A stretch of 64,000 bases of DNA, taken from the NCBI GenBank assembly GCA_963691655.1, contig OY829329.1, positions 80,222,613 through 80,286,612 on the forward strand, given 5' to 3'. The notes below the pieces were generated by a model that was given only the letters and a program-made list of their open reading frames with translations, searched no databases and was not told where the DNA came from. A program made the translations under genes and the position numbers. Every line of letters begins with the position of its first letter. Within the stretch, counting starts at the first letter, position 1. Positions 1 through 12,844 of the stretch are shown piece by piece. This DNA comes from Toxonevra muliebris. Taxonomy: Eukaryota; Arthropoda; Insecta; Diptera; Pallopteridae.

Positions 1-469
1 GTTTTCGTTTCGTGAAAACTGAAGAATTCCCTTTGCCTTTGAAAATGATTATTATCGCTGTGATTTTTGTTTTGATTTAGTAAATTACATATTTACAAGT
101 ACGTAGGTTGCCATTGTTAGCAACGTATAGCGCCTTTCACTGTTACAAGGTTGAAGTTATTGAGACGTGAATATTTTGTTAGTTTTGATATTGGATATGC
201 ATATGTATGTACATATAGTATATATAGGGAATACATAAATGCATAGGTACTTAGTTATGCAGATATGAATGCATTATTATAATTGGTTAAGAATTCAGCG
301 TAAATTTGCGCATCAAAACACTTTTTTACAACGTAAATAAATTGTGCTCGTCACATATTTTAATACTTCCCCATGTCATTCTGTAAGAAGTTCTAACAAT
401 CTAACAAACTTAACTTGCCGAACCTCGAACTGTAAACATTCTTTCTGACTGTCAAGGGGTGAACAAAGC

Positions 470-605
470 GGTGCCCGCACATAACGCGGTCGGGGCGGTC
501 ATAGCGCCTAAAATGTTTTTGGGCGTTATGGCCATTCCTAGGGCGGTCATAACACCCAACTTTTTTTTTTGGGCGTTATGGCCGTGAGCGTTATGTCCGG
601 GCACC
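470..605. mobile_element. 136-bp palindromic MITE with 9-bp target duplication
   Basis: The ends are inverted repeats: GGTGCCCGCACATAACGC on the left, and GGTGCCCGGACATAACGC as the reverse complement of the right end (one mismatch in 18). The element is flanked by the perfect direct repeat GAACAAAGC at 461-469 and 606-614. Inside are two more inverted GGGCGTTATGGCC/GGGCGGTCATAACACCC-type modules, so the whole unit can fold into a cruciform. A 9-bp duplication is typical of Mutator-like elements, but family assignment is inference. There is no coding capacity, so it would need a transposase in trans. Confidence 0.8.
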
Positions 606-2151
606 GAACAAAGCTTTAAAATCCTCAATTATCAAATCGAAATTAGTTTGACAGTGCTTTCTTATTAAATGAAAGTAATCTATTTAAATCAGAGCGTTTT
701 TTTTTTTTTTTTAAGATATTGTTGTTGTCTATGTACTCGGTGAATGGTATCAGAAAACAAAAGTTACACAAACCAACGTTTTTCAGATTCAATAACTAAA
801 TTGAATTTTTTATTCCGACGTCAAATCTGAATTTTTTATCTATCTTAAGAAACAAAAATTGAAAGGATCGAGTAAATTTGGTTTCCAGTGATACAATTTT
901 AATTATAGGGGAGTGTATCCGGGATGAGACAACACCACGTATGAGACAGTCGATTGTTTACATCATACAATATCAATATTGACGATCTGACTACTGTCAA
1001 ACTTTTCTTTTGACATGAGCCATGTGGTAACACCGGAGTGAATAGATTTATTGCTTGTATCAGCAGCATCTTTTACTTCATATTTCTCAATTTTTAGTAG
1101 ATTTTTGTAGGTGTCTCATATCCGGGTACAAATTCCTTTTCTGGCATTTTAATGTGGCATGGCAAACTTGTAATAAAAATGAAAAATTCTCATAGATTAA
1201 ATGATTTTTTTTAAAGTACTCGTTTTACAATGGGCTTATTCCCGGGTTTTAAGGCATATTTTCATAATATTTACAACTGGAAGCCAAGTTGCTTGGAGAT
1301 TTAGTCTCTAATCCTTTAAAAGTCAAACCAATTACTAAAGAGAAACGTTTAGTAGGTAATGTTTTCATCATCTTAGGACACAAAGTAGTGAAATGTGTTC
1401 ATAACGATGAAAGAAGCATTTTCTAATGACCACCACCAAGCCCTGATTCGTCATCAAATGGTAATGCAAGGGCACATTGAAAATTAGAATTTTAGAACAC
1501 TTCCCCAAGGTAACGAGGAATAAATGAATTTGATGAATAATAGTTTTGGAGACACCAATAACTGAAGAAAGAGCCAAAAATCACTTTTTTGCAAATTTCT
1601 CAAAAAGACTTCTTTGCAAAAATACATGAGTGCCACTTTCTTTTTCAGCAATCCAAAATGAAACTAGAAACCCCTTTTTATCAGGTTCACGCGATGAACA
1701 AAAAATTTCTAAACTAGTGTATGTGTTGAGTGCCCAATGTATATTTTAGATACAACCACTTTTTTTAAATAACGTCTTAAAAAATAATTTTTTCAAAAAA
1801 CTCAAAGAGACTTTCGTTCGTATTTCATCTATTAACATATCATATTTACGGGCGAATTGTATCTAATCTACGGTTGGGACATTATGTTCTACTTAGGTAT
1901 ATAAAAGTGTAGATTGTCCGGGCGAATAAGATATTTTTATCCCAGGATCATATTTCCTTTACAGGATCTCCTAAAATTATAATAAGAAATTTATTTTCTT
2001 AGTAAATTGTAAGAAACACCGAAGTTTCTGTCATGAAATGATTAACCATTAAGAAAAAAAAAAACAAAATTAAATTTGAATTCTTCATCACCACATTACA
2101 TGTAACTTTATAGTGGTGTAAAAATACATTTAAAGATATCTATTTTTGGGA

Positions 2152-2310
2152 AGACGACATCGATAGTCTAGTGGATAGTGCACGGTTGAAGGTTCGATTC
2201 CCGTCTTGGTCTGGTGGTTAATTCTCATAAACTTCTTATATTCACTATCAATCTGAAGTGAATGAGTGTTCAAGTACACACTTGGGTTGGTAATGGCAAA
2301 ACCATCGAGC
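2152..2310 (+). repeat. tRNA-derived SINE-like fragment
   Basis: Contains a box-A-like stretch (TAGTCTAGTGGATAGTG) followed about 15 bases later by the box-B-like GGTTCGATTCC, the internal RNA polymerase III promoter layout. It does not fold as a complete tRNA. The downstream body, including CTATCAATCTGAAGTGAATG, recurs in diverged form near 14830-14925, so this looks like a dispersed SINE rather than a tRNA gene. Confidence 0.5.
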
Positions 2311-3379
2311 TGATAAAAAATTTCACATACTGTAACTTCACATAACTTATCAAATTCCTAAATCAAACGAAATAAATTTAGTCATGATGGAAAATCTCTT
2401 TTATATTAATTAATTAGAGGTTTTGTGTGAGATTGACTCAGCACACTAATATATATAACGTTTGAAATACAGATTGTTTGAAAAAGAAGGTAGCATTTTT
2501 TTTTTTGTTTCAAAATAATATTTATAGAATATGTATATATGGAATCACTAGCGAATCCAAGGAGGAGAAGGGGGTTTATTTCTGAACCCGTCTCCCCCCT
2601 TGGCTCGCTAATAACTCCATTTACTTATTGTAACATCTGGCAACACTGTAAATGGATATATGTATTTGGGCGATGTTAGGGCCACAGTACACAGTATGCC
2701 AGATAGCAGAAAGTAATCTGAAATATTCTCAGGTCTTCTGAGATTTGACAATTATGACAAGTATTCGCTCAATAAATTTTGACAAATAATTTTGTTTATG
2801 AGAAAAAACTCTCTTAACCCATTTTCGTCTGCTATACACAAATAAGTAAATGAAATAAAAATATCAAAAACAAATAAACCTTTCGTTTGTTTTTTTCTGA
2901 AATCAAAACTTGTAAAATATTTTGAAGAGTGTGGTTCTATAAAGTATTTAAATAAGCAAATAACAATAATTTTACAATTGTCGTCTTCAAAAGTTCCCTT
3001 TTATGTTCTAAATAGTTTTACCGATTTCAAAAGAATTTTAATTAAATTTCGAAGAGGCAGATTTCTTACTTGAATGTCTTATACATATAACAAAAAATCT
3101 TTAAGTTTTGGGTTAAATCCTTGGTGCATATTATGCACATGGTTGTTACAAACGCCTTCGAAGATCTCGTTTATCAATATCTAAAAATTTTTCTGGCTTT
3201 TCAAATTTTTCTATTTTATTTATATATTGTGCTGGTACCAATGGGTTAATACTTTTCTATATTTACTTCTGAAATTCAAATGTTTTGGGAGAAGTAAGAG
3301 AATAATTTTCAAATTTGGCAGACGTCAGTGAACAGAAAAGAGGGCGTCACTTCTATTTATTTCACTTTATTAATTTCAC

Positions 3380-3975
3380 TATGGTTACACGATCAATGTT
3401 TTGCTGTCAAACAATGAAATTGTTGTTGTTTCGAAAAATGAACACTGAGCAAAAGGCTGATGTTACACGGTCAATGTTTTGCTGTCAATGTTTTCTGTTT
3501 TTACTCTCTTTTCATTGTTTTATTTGATGCCCTGTTAAACTATCAGTTTTTTGCTGAATGTTATTTTTTAATACTTTTATCTACAACTATGTTTTTCCAA
3601 CTAAAAAGTATTTGGAGTGAATGAAAATTCAACAATTGGAATGGAGTTGGATAGAAAATAATTATAATGACAATATGAAATAATGTTGGTGGAAATAGCA
3701 ACAAATTATACAAAAAAATTGCATTTATATATGAAAAACGCAGAATTTAAAATTTGCGAACTATTAAAATAAGCTCCGCCACTTTGTTGCTTGGCCATTG
3801 AATTACCATGTTTTTATAAAAATTATTAAGTAATTTTTTAAACAGCACTCATTTTCACAAACAAACAAAAGCCAAACAACGCAAAGGGTGGCAAAGCAAA
3901 AAATTTGTTTATCAGTTAGTAAAAAGTCTAGTATTTTTCATAAAATATTAGTATTTTCTTGCTACTTTCTCAACA
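3380..3975. mobile_element. Rearranged copy of Harbinger-like MITE
   Basis: From 3383 to about 3454 the sequence matches the left end of the element at 54063-54712. At 3455 it switches abruptly to GGCTGATGTTACACGGTCAA, which matches the right end of that element in inverted orientation, and continues inverted to about 3965. The junction looks like a nested or end-to-end insertion followed by deletion. No transposase frame is present. Confidence 0.65.
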
Positions 3976-5499
3976 CAATTGTTGTGGTTGTTCGATGTTA
4001 TTGCTTTTTTCAAAGTTCGATTTGGGAAAAAAGAAAATACGGGTGTTGTGCATAAAAATTCTAGATTAAATATATGTATAATTGAATGTGATTTGCTAAG
4101 AATAAAATGAATTCTTTTGAAGAACATTTAATTTAATTTGTTGCGCTGACCGTTGTTGCTGTTTGTGGAGTGAGTAACCACCATAAGCCATGAGAGCAAA
4201 AAACATGAAATCGATGAAATCATTATCGTCCGAATCCATAATTTTGAAATTTTATTTCTTTAATAATTGGCAAAAAAAAATTCAACGCACGAAATATTGT
4301 GTTTTGAGAAAAACTAAGATCGAGCTTTTTGGCAGAAAAAAAAGCAAAAACGATATGAAGCGAATAAATGTCATATCAAAGCACGCAGCCGCAAAACTTG
4401 ATTGTGTTTTAGGTATAAAGAGATAATTGTTAACGACGACGCAAGCGTGTGGACATGTGAGTTTATAGCTGAGGAGGACTAGGATATTACACTTATTATT
4501 ATTTTTCAAATGCTTGTTTTGAGAATCTCGATTCATGTGTCGAAAGCACCAATTTTTGTGTCAAAACCTCCAACTCGAATACACCAGTGTATAGAATTAA
4601 AGGAGGAAGTCCATAAGAAAGCGCAAAAATTCCATTAGTACAAATTTTTGGATGAATGAATATATTTAATTGTAGCCAGTAGGATATATATTGTAAATGC
4701 TTCATTTTGGTCTGAATCATTTTTTGAAATAGAAATAAACAAAAATTAGTTACCTTTGATATGATTTATAATAATGATTACATATTTATATGTATTTCAA
4801 CATGTACAATTTAATTAAGACAAAACAACTAAAAACTGAAAAGGGGAATTATTGTGTTTTGTTATGCACCTCCTCAAATACCATTTTCTGTCGGCTATAA
4901 AATTAAAAATATGAAATTGTAAAACTATCGTTATAGAATATAAAATTAGTGGTACGAATATAATGCGAAATTGTGCGCCGTAAAGAGCGCTTGATTCAAA
5001 TATCATTCAGATTCTTTTCTCTTCTTCTGCCAGGTTACCCTACTGCCCCCTATAGAGCAATTTATGGAAAGGTGTCAGAATAATACTTGAATATTGAAAT
5101 ATTGTTGTACAGAAATAAATAATTAAATATCGCAGCATGTTACTTGGAGATGGAAACAGCTTGAAATTTTATTTATTTTCATCCAAGTCCTTAAAAAATT
5201 AATATGTATTCCAAAAATGACCGACTCGTCCTTAGAAGGTCATTTTTCGATTAATAGATGAATATCTATTAAAAATCATACTGATTTCTAAACAAAAAAT
5301 GTTTATTAGATTTTTTAAAGGTTTTGAAAACTCCGGGACTTTGACCCCCTCAACCCACATATTATAACTCCTGCAATGCGTGTTGTGTGATGTACGGTCG
5401 CTGTTAGATGAATAAACTTTTCAATTTGTTATCTGAAAAGCAGAGGAAATGCTAAAGTTTATACTCCGAGAATCAGGAGAATTACTACTGATTCCGCTG

Positions 5500-5870
5500 A
5501 TGTCTAGAGCTGATTAAATCACTGGATGAAATTAAATAGATGAAGGAAGTGAGCATGGTGTTCCCAGATCTTGAAATAAAATTGATTACCTCTCTAGGAG
5601 AACTATACGCTATATCGTGTAGTTATAGGATGGAATTGCCTTAGTAACGAAATCGAATCCTCATCAGACACTCACAGTGTAATAGAATATTCTTTTCTGT
5701 TTTTCCTCCTCGCCACAAGTTTGACACATAGCGTCCAGCACCATACTCAAGGTGGATAAGTGTTTGGCCCTACAATGTCCTGTAGAGAAACCTGTGACAA
5801 TTCGGAATTGATTCCTACAAAGATTGAACCATTTTTATGTCTTGCGATGACAAGAATAATTTTGCTTGCC
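5500..5870 (-). mobile_element. LINE ORF2 3' fragment
   Basis: On the minus strand, short frames read NLCRNQFRIVTGFSTGHC followed by a CxxCGEEE zinc-knuckle-like stretch and then PREVINFISRSGN. This is the order seen downstream of the RNase H domain in Jockey/R1/I-type non-LTR retrotransposons. Stops and frame changes show that it is a dead relic. The clade was not assigned. Confidence 0.6.
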
Positions 5871-6575
5871 TGTTACTAGGGGCTCCTTTTTAATAATGTG
5901 GCGTATTAGCCACAAGCAACAGAATGATAATGATCCATTGACGTCACTATATGAACCTTTTTAAACATTTTGTTATTTGGAGTACCGTTTCGGGAATTTG
6001 TAATTTAAACTAAAAGAAAAGATCGTAAGTTTTCGGTGTAGGTCTGCCAAAATGTTCGGTACAGATGAAAGTGGACACGCTTTATCATAATCCATCAAAA
6101 ACTCGATATTGAAAAATTTTATGTTAGGGCCTTTGCAAATTAAGGCAGCGATATGTAGAGTTTTTTTTTTCATCAATTTTTTTACATACTCTCGCCTCAC
6201 TAATTTGTTGATCTTTCATTGCCTCTAATGTATGTATATTCCTATAATCTAGAGCAGAAATTTAGCTTATGATTTAGAGAGGCGAGTAATCCCCTATATT
6301 GATTATATTTTATAAGCGGTGGGCTGCCTGTGAATATACTTAGCTATCATAGCCCCATCTTGAATTTCGGATCGATGCTTTACAAAAGCATTAGTTTAGG
6401 AGTCGAAACGATAAGTGAACATTGAGGTGTTCTGAAGAGACTCCGATATCTCCTACAATCTGCTTTTTGGGGGAATGTGATGAAGACTTTAGTGAAATTC
6501 AGTTTCGGTATTATGTATGCAGTCTGTGTTGGGTAAGGTAGGTGCATTCCAAACCTGCAATATAATTTTACTACA

Positions 6576-6845
6576 TACCACCTTGATCAAAAAGTTCCGC
6601 AATTTATTCAGAAAATTAAAAATACAAGTTTATTCAGCGAAATCTATATTGTCCCCTTCAAAGTAATCCCCATCGACTGCAACACACTTATGTCAGCGCT
6701 TGATCCAATCCTCGAAACATTTTTATATTCGGTTTTCGGTATGTCCATCAGTGCTTTCTGCGATTTTTCTATTACTTCCTCTCGGCTGCTGAAACGCGTT
6801 CCCCGTAATGGTTTTTTAACTCGATTAAACAGATTGGGTTAAGTA
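6576..6845 (-). mobile_element. Mariner-type transposase C-terminal fragment
   Basis: The minus strand translates to a stretch that includes LRGTRFSSREEVIEKSQKAL, then KNVFEDWIKR, an in-frame stop, HKCVAVDGDYFEGDN, and finally NKLRNFLIK. This is the characteristic C-terminus of mariner transposases, with the small-residue/FEGD motif near the end. The DNA end AAAAAGTTCCGCAATTTATT sits where the terminal repeat would be. The N-terminal and DDD catalytic parts are absent here, so it is a 3' remnant. Confidence 0.65.
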
Positions 6846-8099
6846 TATAGTTTCTTAGGTAGCAGATAAACTTTAGAGCCATAGTGCATAAACGGGTAGG
6901 CTCCTGTAATTCCATTTAGCCACTTAACGTCACATAGTTTTTTCTGATTTTAAAACTTTTCCAAAGCCTACCACGATATTAATAATGTATATATTATTAA
7001 ATAGTGTCTGGTTATTACAGAGAGTCCCCAACTTTTTCCACACTTGATTAGTGTTATGCAAGCTTTCGATGTCGTATTTTATGGTATACACGTAAAAATT
7101 TGTCTCCATAATATGTCTAAAATGGGTCATTTCAATTAATGTAGGTGCATAATTGATAAATTAGAAAGAGAAACAGCGCGAAAAATAACACGAACCTTTT
7201 TCAAATAGAAATCCATGAACGGTGATTGGCAGTCAGCAGGGATTTTATTCAATGAAGAACGCAAATAAAAAACACATGATGGAATGAAAAACATGCAAAT
7301 AAACTAATAATTTATTAATGTGGCAACTAGGTAAAGTAAATTATATTTACACAAAAAACGTAATGTGAAAATATGTGCTTAATTTAAAGTAAAAACGCAT
7401 GATGACAAGTGAAAGTTCATGTTTTTAAATCATCAAAGGATGAACGAAATGTGTGCAATCATGCAGAGCCGTAGAGGCAAGAGGGCTATTGCCCCTCAAA
7501 CGTTTTTTTTTTCGCAATTTTTTTTTGGTGAAATAGAAAAAAGTAAATGGAGGCAATGACGGAAGAAATCAATGCTTTTCCCAGCAGATTTGGTGTATTT
7601 TTAAAAAATAAACGGGAACAATTTTTCACCTAGTGCCGGCGCTTTTTTACTTGAAGACACTGTTACATCGCCGGGTGTGATATAGACCCATTTTATTAAT
7701 TTTCGAATAATTCAGTTTTTGATAAACTAATCTGACCTGACCACAAGTACATATTTAAATATAAATAGCTATAAATATACTCGTAGGTATATCAATAACT
7801 TAATTAAATCTGGTGGAGTTTTTCCAAAAAGACGCTTTTTTTTAGAGTTCTGGTGTATTTTGAAATCCAAGATTTGGTAACAATGCTCTGTTATGTCATA
7901 TGTCAAGTAAATTATGCAATTTATATTTCCTTTGACACATGGACACGTCATTCCGTTTTTGCGCTTGGCGTATGATTGTCATGATTATCTGCAGTACCGA
8001 TTCGGTACTACAGAGTTGCTACGGTTCTCCAAAAATGCACGAAAACATACAGATTTCATATTTACACTAAAATTTGTTTAGCCGCCTATGCGCTGTGAT

Positions 8100-8840
8100 C
8101 TGTGTATTTAATGACAGTCAGGCTGCGCTTAAATCCTTTCTTAATCCTCTAACCACATCTAACTGGTTATGCATTGTAAATCCAAGCTTAATTGTGTTGG
8201 AAAACACAATAGCCTGCTGTTGATATGGGTTCCTGGACACTCAAGAATTCCAGGAAATGAATCTGTTGATCTTCTAGGAAACTTTCGAAAACTGGTTTTC
8301 TGGACCCAGAACCTGTACTTTCTTTGTTGCCTACAGCTATCAAGACCACCATTAGTTAGTGGGACGATTTGACTCACAATCGTAAATGGGAGGAACTGAG
8401 GGGCTTTAGACAGACAAAGACCATGTTACCTGTTATCTCGAAGCGTCTAACAAACTTTCTATTATCACTTAACAGAAAGATCTGTAGACAGGTAGGACTA
8501 TATACGTGCCACTTCTCTTGGGCCAAATATTTGAATATGATTAAATATGGGAGCTAGTGTCTTCTGTGCCTCCTGTGGTTTGGAGAAAGAATGTGAAGAG
8601 ACGGCAAACCACTTTCTTAATGTCTGCCCCGCCAGATTAGAGTAAGCACATTTGCACTGGAGTGTTGGAAGACGAACACCTGGGATCTTTAACACCGCAG
8701 GATCTGCTAAGATTTTTTAATAAAGCTGATAGATTTAAAGAGAATAGCAAAAAGGAACACAGAATATAGTACAATGGACGTAAAACTTGTCTGAGTGATG
8801 TATTCTTGAATACTTCTTTTGCTGTTCCAACAAAAAAGTA
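8100..8840 (+). mobile_element. Degenerate LINE RNase H and 3' tail
   Basis: In shifting plus-strand frames: NDSQAALKS (RNase H active-site aspartate region), LIWVPGHSRIPGNESVD (the conserved VPGH...GNE motif), then GFRQTK...ICRQVGLYT, and a cysteine-rich tail with LEKECEETANHFLNVCPARL. At least three frame changes and several stops break the coding. It belongs to the RNase H-bearing non-LTR retrotransposons, like the fragments at 5500-5870 and 34836-36800. Confidence 0.7.
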
Positions 8841-10208
8841 AGTAAACATGTAAGTTACCTGCCCAAAACATGGTACAGATCAGTGTTGATATTTTAGGTT
8901 AATCGTACTTTTTTTCATCCTTTTTTATCTTTAAGGTACTTTCGGCCCTACCGAAGCATTTTAGCTACAATTTGGAATTTTTACACTTGGGAAGAAAATC
9001 GAACTGTTAGACCCCTGTTCCACGCTGCAATACTTGTGTTGCAGCTATTCGCAATTCCTTTTTGGAATTGCTACGTAATTTCATGTGCAAACACACACAG
9101 CAGTACATCAGAAATTGAGTTGCACCACTTTTGACATTTAATTTCTGTATTTGCTTTTCGCTATTTTCGCTGAGTAACGTACATCATTTACAAAATTAAT
9201 TTATTTTTGCATTTGTTTTATACTAAAGAAATATTTCGTATTTACTACTTTTACATAATTTTGAAACAGTTGTTAATTAATTTTCACGTTCAAAAGTGTC
9301 TTAACCGTCTAACCCGTAAGGCAATAACAAACACTAGAATTTTTGTTTCCAGTTAATGTTAATGAAACAAAAATGAATATGAAGTCCGTTTTTTGATTAG
9401 TTTTTGAGTTTATCAGTTAGGTGAGAAAAACGAAAGGCTGCCCTAAGGCGGCCTTGAGGGGTTTATGCCAAAAAATAAAGATATATTTGGGCAATTCACA
9501 AGGTGTCTTATTAGGTGTCGTATCCTCCCATTTGTCATAAATTCTCATTTTTTATTTGTACACATAAAAATAACTACAACCAACAATCGCGTGATAGCAG
9601 AAAGTGCAAACCATAGTGCTCTATGGTGCAAACTGACCACAAATCTATAAATTTTTTAGTGTAATCTATATATTTATTACAGAAGCTACACTATCATATA
9701 TTATATATCAATTTAAAGAGCTTGACGAGTAGCTTAGCCAAAAATTATCAGATTCTAAATCGGTTTAGCCAATTCTAAAATATTAGCGTCGGAAGTTCTT
9801 TAAAATTCACTCATTGAACAAAGCATTGCATTCATCGTTGTAAAAATCACTGCTTAAGCGGGAGTAAATAAAAAATGAGAGAGAGAGAAGACATGAGTAA
9901 CGGCGTTTCTCAGAATTATATAACGTATTATTTGCATACACAAATATCAAAACAAACACCAACGAGTAGTTTGGTTCTCCTTTGATATTTGTTTTTTCAT
10001 AAAGATTTCTGGAGCAAAAAAATAGCCCTAGTTACTGGGGCCTTACCGACTAGTTAATATTTTAATAAAAGATGAACATGAAATGATTTTAATTAAAGTG
10101 AAATTGCATATTTAAGTTTTACATACGTAGGTTAAGTCGACGATTTACATATTTTCATAATCAATTTATTTTTTCATAAATCATTACAATTTCTACTGTT
10201 TTTTATAG

Positions 10209-11178
10209 TTGGCTCTCAATTTGGGCGTTGTGGGTGATGTAAATAAGGCTTCCATGCATGAAGATTTCTTTGCAAATCTCAGCGAATCGGCATTGTATTT
10301 ATTAGCCATAAGATACTACTCCGAAATACTCGAACATACAAAAGTGCGACTGAAAACGCTTACGGACACTTATGCTGAATTGAATGAATTATATGTGAAT
10401 CATGATGGGATTATTGGTGATTTTAGCAAATCGAAAATGTATAGTTTCTCGAAATTAAATCACATTTTTTTTTTCACCAGCTCTCATCAGTGGTGGCACT
10501 TACATGAGTCGGCTGGAAGAAAGTCTTGATGCACAATTGGAAACTTCGCGTGATATACGTGATCGTTTGGGGAGCGCCTTGGAACAGTGGCGTATATGTG
10601 GCACGCTATTGCGTGCATGCGCTAATTCTGCAACACAAAGTTTACAACAATGGAAAACTTTAAGGAATACGGTGTAAGTGTAGCCAATTTTAACTAAGAG
10701 CGAAAGAATAAAAAAATTTAATAAATTACATATTGCAACTCTAGTAATCCAATGGATAAAGTGAAAGCTGCCTTAGAATGTCGCAGCAGCTTGCAGGCAT
10801 CTTTAATATCATTGGATGCCGCTCAATTATCCTTACCACATGTGGAAATTAAATATGTGAGCAATAGACAAATTTTGGCTGTAAAACATTGTAATACTTA
10901 TATGATAACAGATATTGCAAATCTTTCGAGGTAAAAAACTATGAAATTGAAATTGTAAAGCTGTTAACTTGAACTTGTTTTTCTGTTTAAGATATGAGCA
11001 TACAACGAAAGTATTTTCCACCTATGAAAGTGATATGTTCAAAGCTTCAACATGGCTCTTTGAAACTTTCAACAAAACATTGCGTAAAGACTTTGATAAA
11101 GCCGAAGAAACTGTGCACAATCTCGCAAAAACATTAAGGGATCATAGAGAGGAGATTTTTACAGCAGCGCGAAAATAA
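10209..11178 (+). CDS. Unrecognised helical protein (5' exon missing)
   Basis: Four exons join cleanly: 10209-10416, 10481-10673, 10745-10930 and 10992-11178. All introns are GT-AG and short (61-71 bp), and the phases match, giving 257 residues and a TAA stop. The first exon begins right after an acceptor (TTTTTATAG) with the residues LALNLGVVGDV and has no ATG, so an upstream 5' exon exists. I could not place it (an ATG at 9893 is a weak candidate). The protein is rich in Leu, Glu, Ala and Arg and looks helical, with possible coiled-coil or BAR-like segments around the middle (SRLEESLDAQLETSRDIRDR) and the C-terminus. I do not recognise the family and assign no function. It converges on mRpL24, with about 100 bp between stop codons. 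Confidence 0.75.
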
Positions 11179-11279
11179 TAAACAGATTATTTTAATTTAC
11201 ACAGTTGTTTCTGACTTTTTTTTAGCATGTAAATAATAATAATAAATTATACGCAACAAAATTTGTAACTAATTGTAAG

Positions 11280-12313
11280 CTAATACCAGTAGCTTTTTTT
11301 CGGTGAGCGCTCTTCTTCAATGCCCATTTCTTGCATGATATCCATTTCGAATGTGGATAGTTTCGGTTTGAAGGTGATTTCGCTAACTACAGCAGCTAAG
11401 GAAGAATAAAAGAATTAAGAAGTTTTTTTAATTTACCTTAATAAGAATTCAAATTTTATTCCTATTTACCAGTTGTATCCTTTTCACGCTCTATATAAGC
11501 ACCCGGCGTTTTGTAATCATGCGTTTGATTATTGGTCTCAGGTATAGGAATTAATCGTCCACTGCGCATTGAAACACGCACTTTTTCACCTTCTTCCGTA
11601 AAGCGCCATTCAAATTCAGTACCTTGCAAATCAGACGGATCAACCAAACGTATATCATTGGTCACCTAGAATTCAAACAAAGGTGAGCAAAAAAATATAT
11701 ATTATTGAGTTTTCAAAACATTACATCCAACGGTGCTTCCGATTTGATTTGTATTCCTGCAAATCCTTTTTCAGCTCCCACAGTACGATAATGCCAATTC
11801 AGACCCTCCACTATCACCCAATTACGTTCAGGTATAGCTTGCGTAACGATTCCCTGTTTGCCTTTATCTTTGCCAACTAAAACTTCAATGCGATCGCCAC
11901 GGAAGTAACTCCATTCTTCTGTTGAAATAAATTTTAAAAAAAGACGAATTAAAATTTATAAAACTTTTAGTGTTAATTTGTCCACTTGCTTAACACTTAC
12001 CCATAGGATTTATAAACACCTTTTTACGTATAGTGCCTGGCATATTCTGTTGGCGAAATTGCCCTGTCCATGGTCTGTTTGTTGTATAGCGAAATCTTTT
12101 GCGTTCCACCGTCACTTGGCGATAATTAGGTAAACCTTCTGGGTTCTTCCAATAAACCTATTGTATAATTCATTTGCAAATTTCGAATTATAAATTTAAG
12201 AGTTATTTTTGAGGCAAGCATCTACTCACTTGTTTTTTACTTCTTTCAATATATTCTTTGGGAAAATTAGAGAAATTCTTTAGCTTACTCCCTAAGAATT
12301 GTGTAAGACGCAT
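11280..12313 (-). CDS. mRpL24: Mitochondrial ribosomal protein L24 (bL24m)
   Basis: Component of the large subunit of the mitochondrial ribosome, where bL24 binds rRNA early in assembly. Five exons read on the minus strand: 12313-12230, 12157-12001, 11918-11725, 11665-11470 and 11395-11280. They give 248 residues, close to the Drosophila length. The start [14 protein letters not shown] is followed by a basic segment and the typical [20 protein letters not shown] block. A KOW-type motif lies at about residues 86-122 ([20 protein letters not shown]), the RNA-binding core of the L24 family. The C-terminus ends PKKSYWY. All junctions are GT-AG with matching phases. The short basic N-terminus fits mitochondrial import, though no processing site can be fixed. 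Confidence 0.95.
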
Positions 12314-12476
12314 TGTGGTTCAATTTCCCAATTAACGTTTCTATAATAAATATTGTTTTTGATAAAATCCACTACAAATTTATATACAAATTGAAAGTCG
12401 CATGTATTTAAGGTTTTTTATTGCAGCTGATTTCTGCCAAAATATAAAGTCATCGATAACCAAGAAAAATAAATTA

Positions 12477-12844
12477 CAGGGTTGCAACCATTAAGCGTGA
12501 ATGATGTGTTGTCCCAGCTACACGACTCCATCTACCAAATTATAAAAACATGTACTTATGGAGATAATTATTTTGGCGACGACACGACTACATGTGTGTA
12601 GCTGCTGTCGTCAATGTTTATAGTCCATGAGGCTTTGTGTTCTATTCAACCTCGGACGGAAGTGAAACTATGGCTGCTTAAATCGGTTTTTCGCAAAGAA
12701 CAGAAACAGAATTCAGAACATTTGCGGCAGAAATAGAAACAGAATTCTGGGTTTCTGACACCAAGAGCAATAAAACCCGAATTCAGTACATTTACGACAG
12801 AAACAAGTACTTTTGAGTTGTTTCGGTTTGTTGCGACAACCCTG
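12477..12844. mobile_element. hAT-like TIR element (non-coding)
   Basis: The left end CAGGGTTGCAACC and the right end, which reads GTTGCGACAACCCTG on the plus strand, form imperfect inverted repeats beginning CAGGGTTG, a hAT-style terminus. No 8-bp target duplication is visible, so the boundaries are tentative. The interior has a partly repeated AACAGAATTC/ACAGAAA motif and no open frame. Confidence 0.4.

Larger units (their letters stand above)
1..10208. other. Intergenic, repeat-rich, no host gene seen
   Basis: AT-rich sequence with many poly-A/T runs. Open frames are short and random-looking, with no splice-linked chain of conserved protein. Recognisable content is transposon debris, listed separately: a MITE at 470-605, an SINE-like piece at 2152-2310, a rearranged TIR element at 3380-3975, LINE 3' fragments at about 5500-5870 and 8100-8840, and a mariner end at 6576-6845. 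The 5' exon of the gene starting at 10209 may lie at the right edge but was not found. Confidence 0.6.

Noticed and set aside
2152..2215. Functional tRNA gene
   Set aside because: Box A and B are present but stems do not pair and spacing is too short for a full tRNA.
4190..4536. Short overlapping frames on both strands as genes
   Set aside because: AT-rich composition, no conserved residues, no splice-linked neighbours.
10209..11178. Sorting nexin / BAR-domain identity for the unrecognised gene
   Set aside because: I compared it by memory with SNX1, SNX5/6 and SNX7 BAR regions and saw no convincing match; only the helical character fits.
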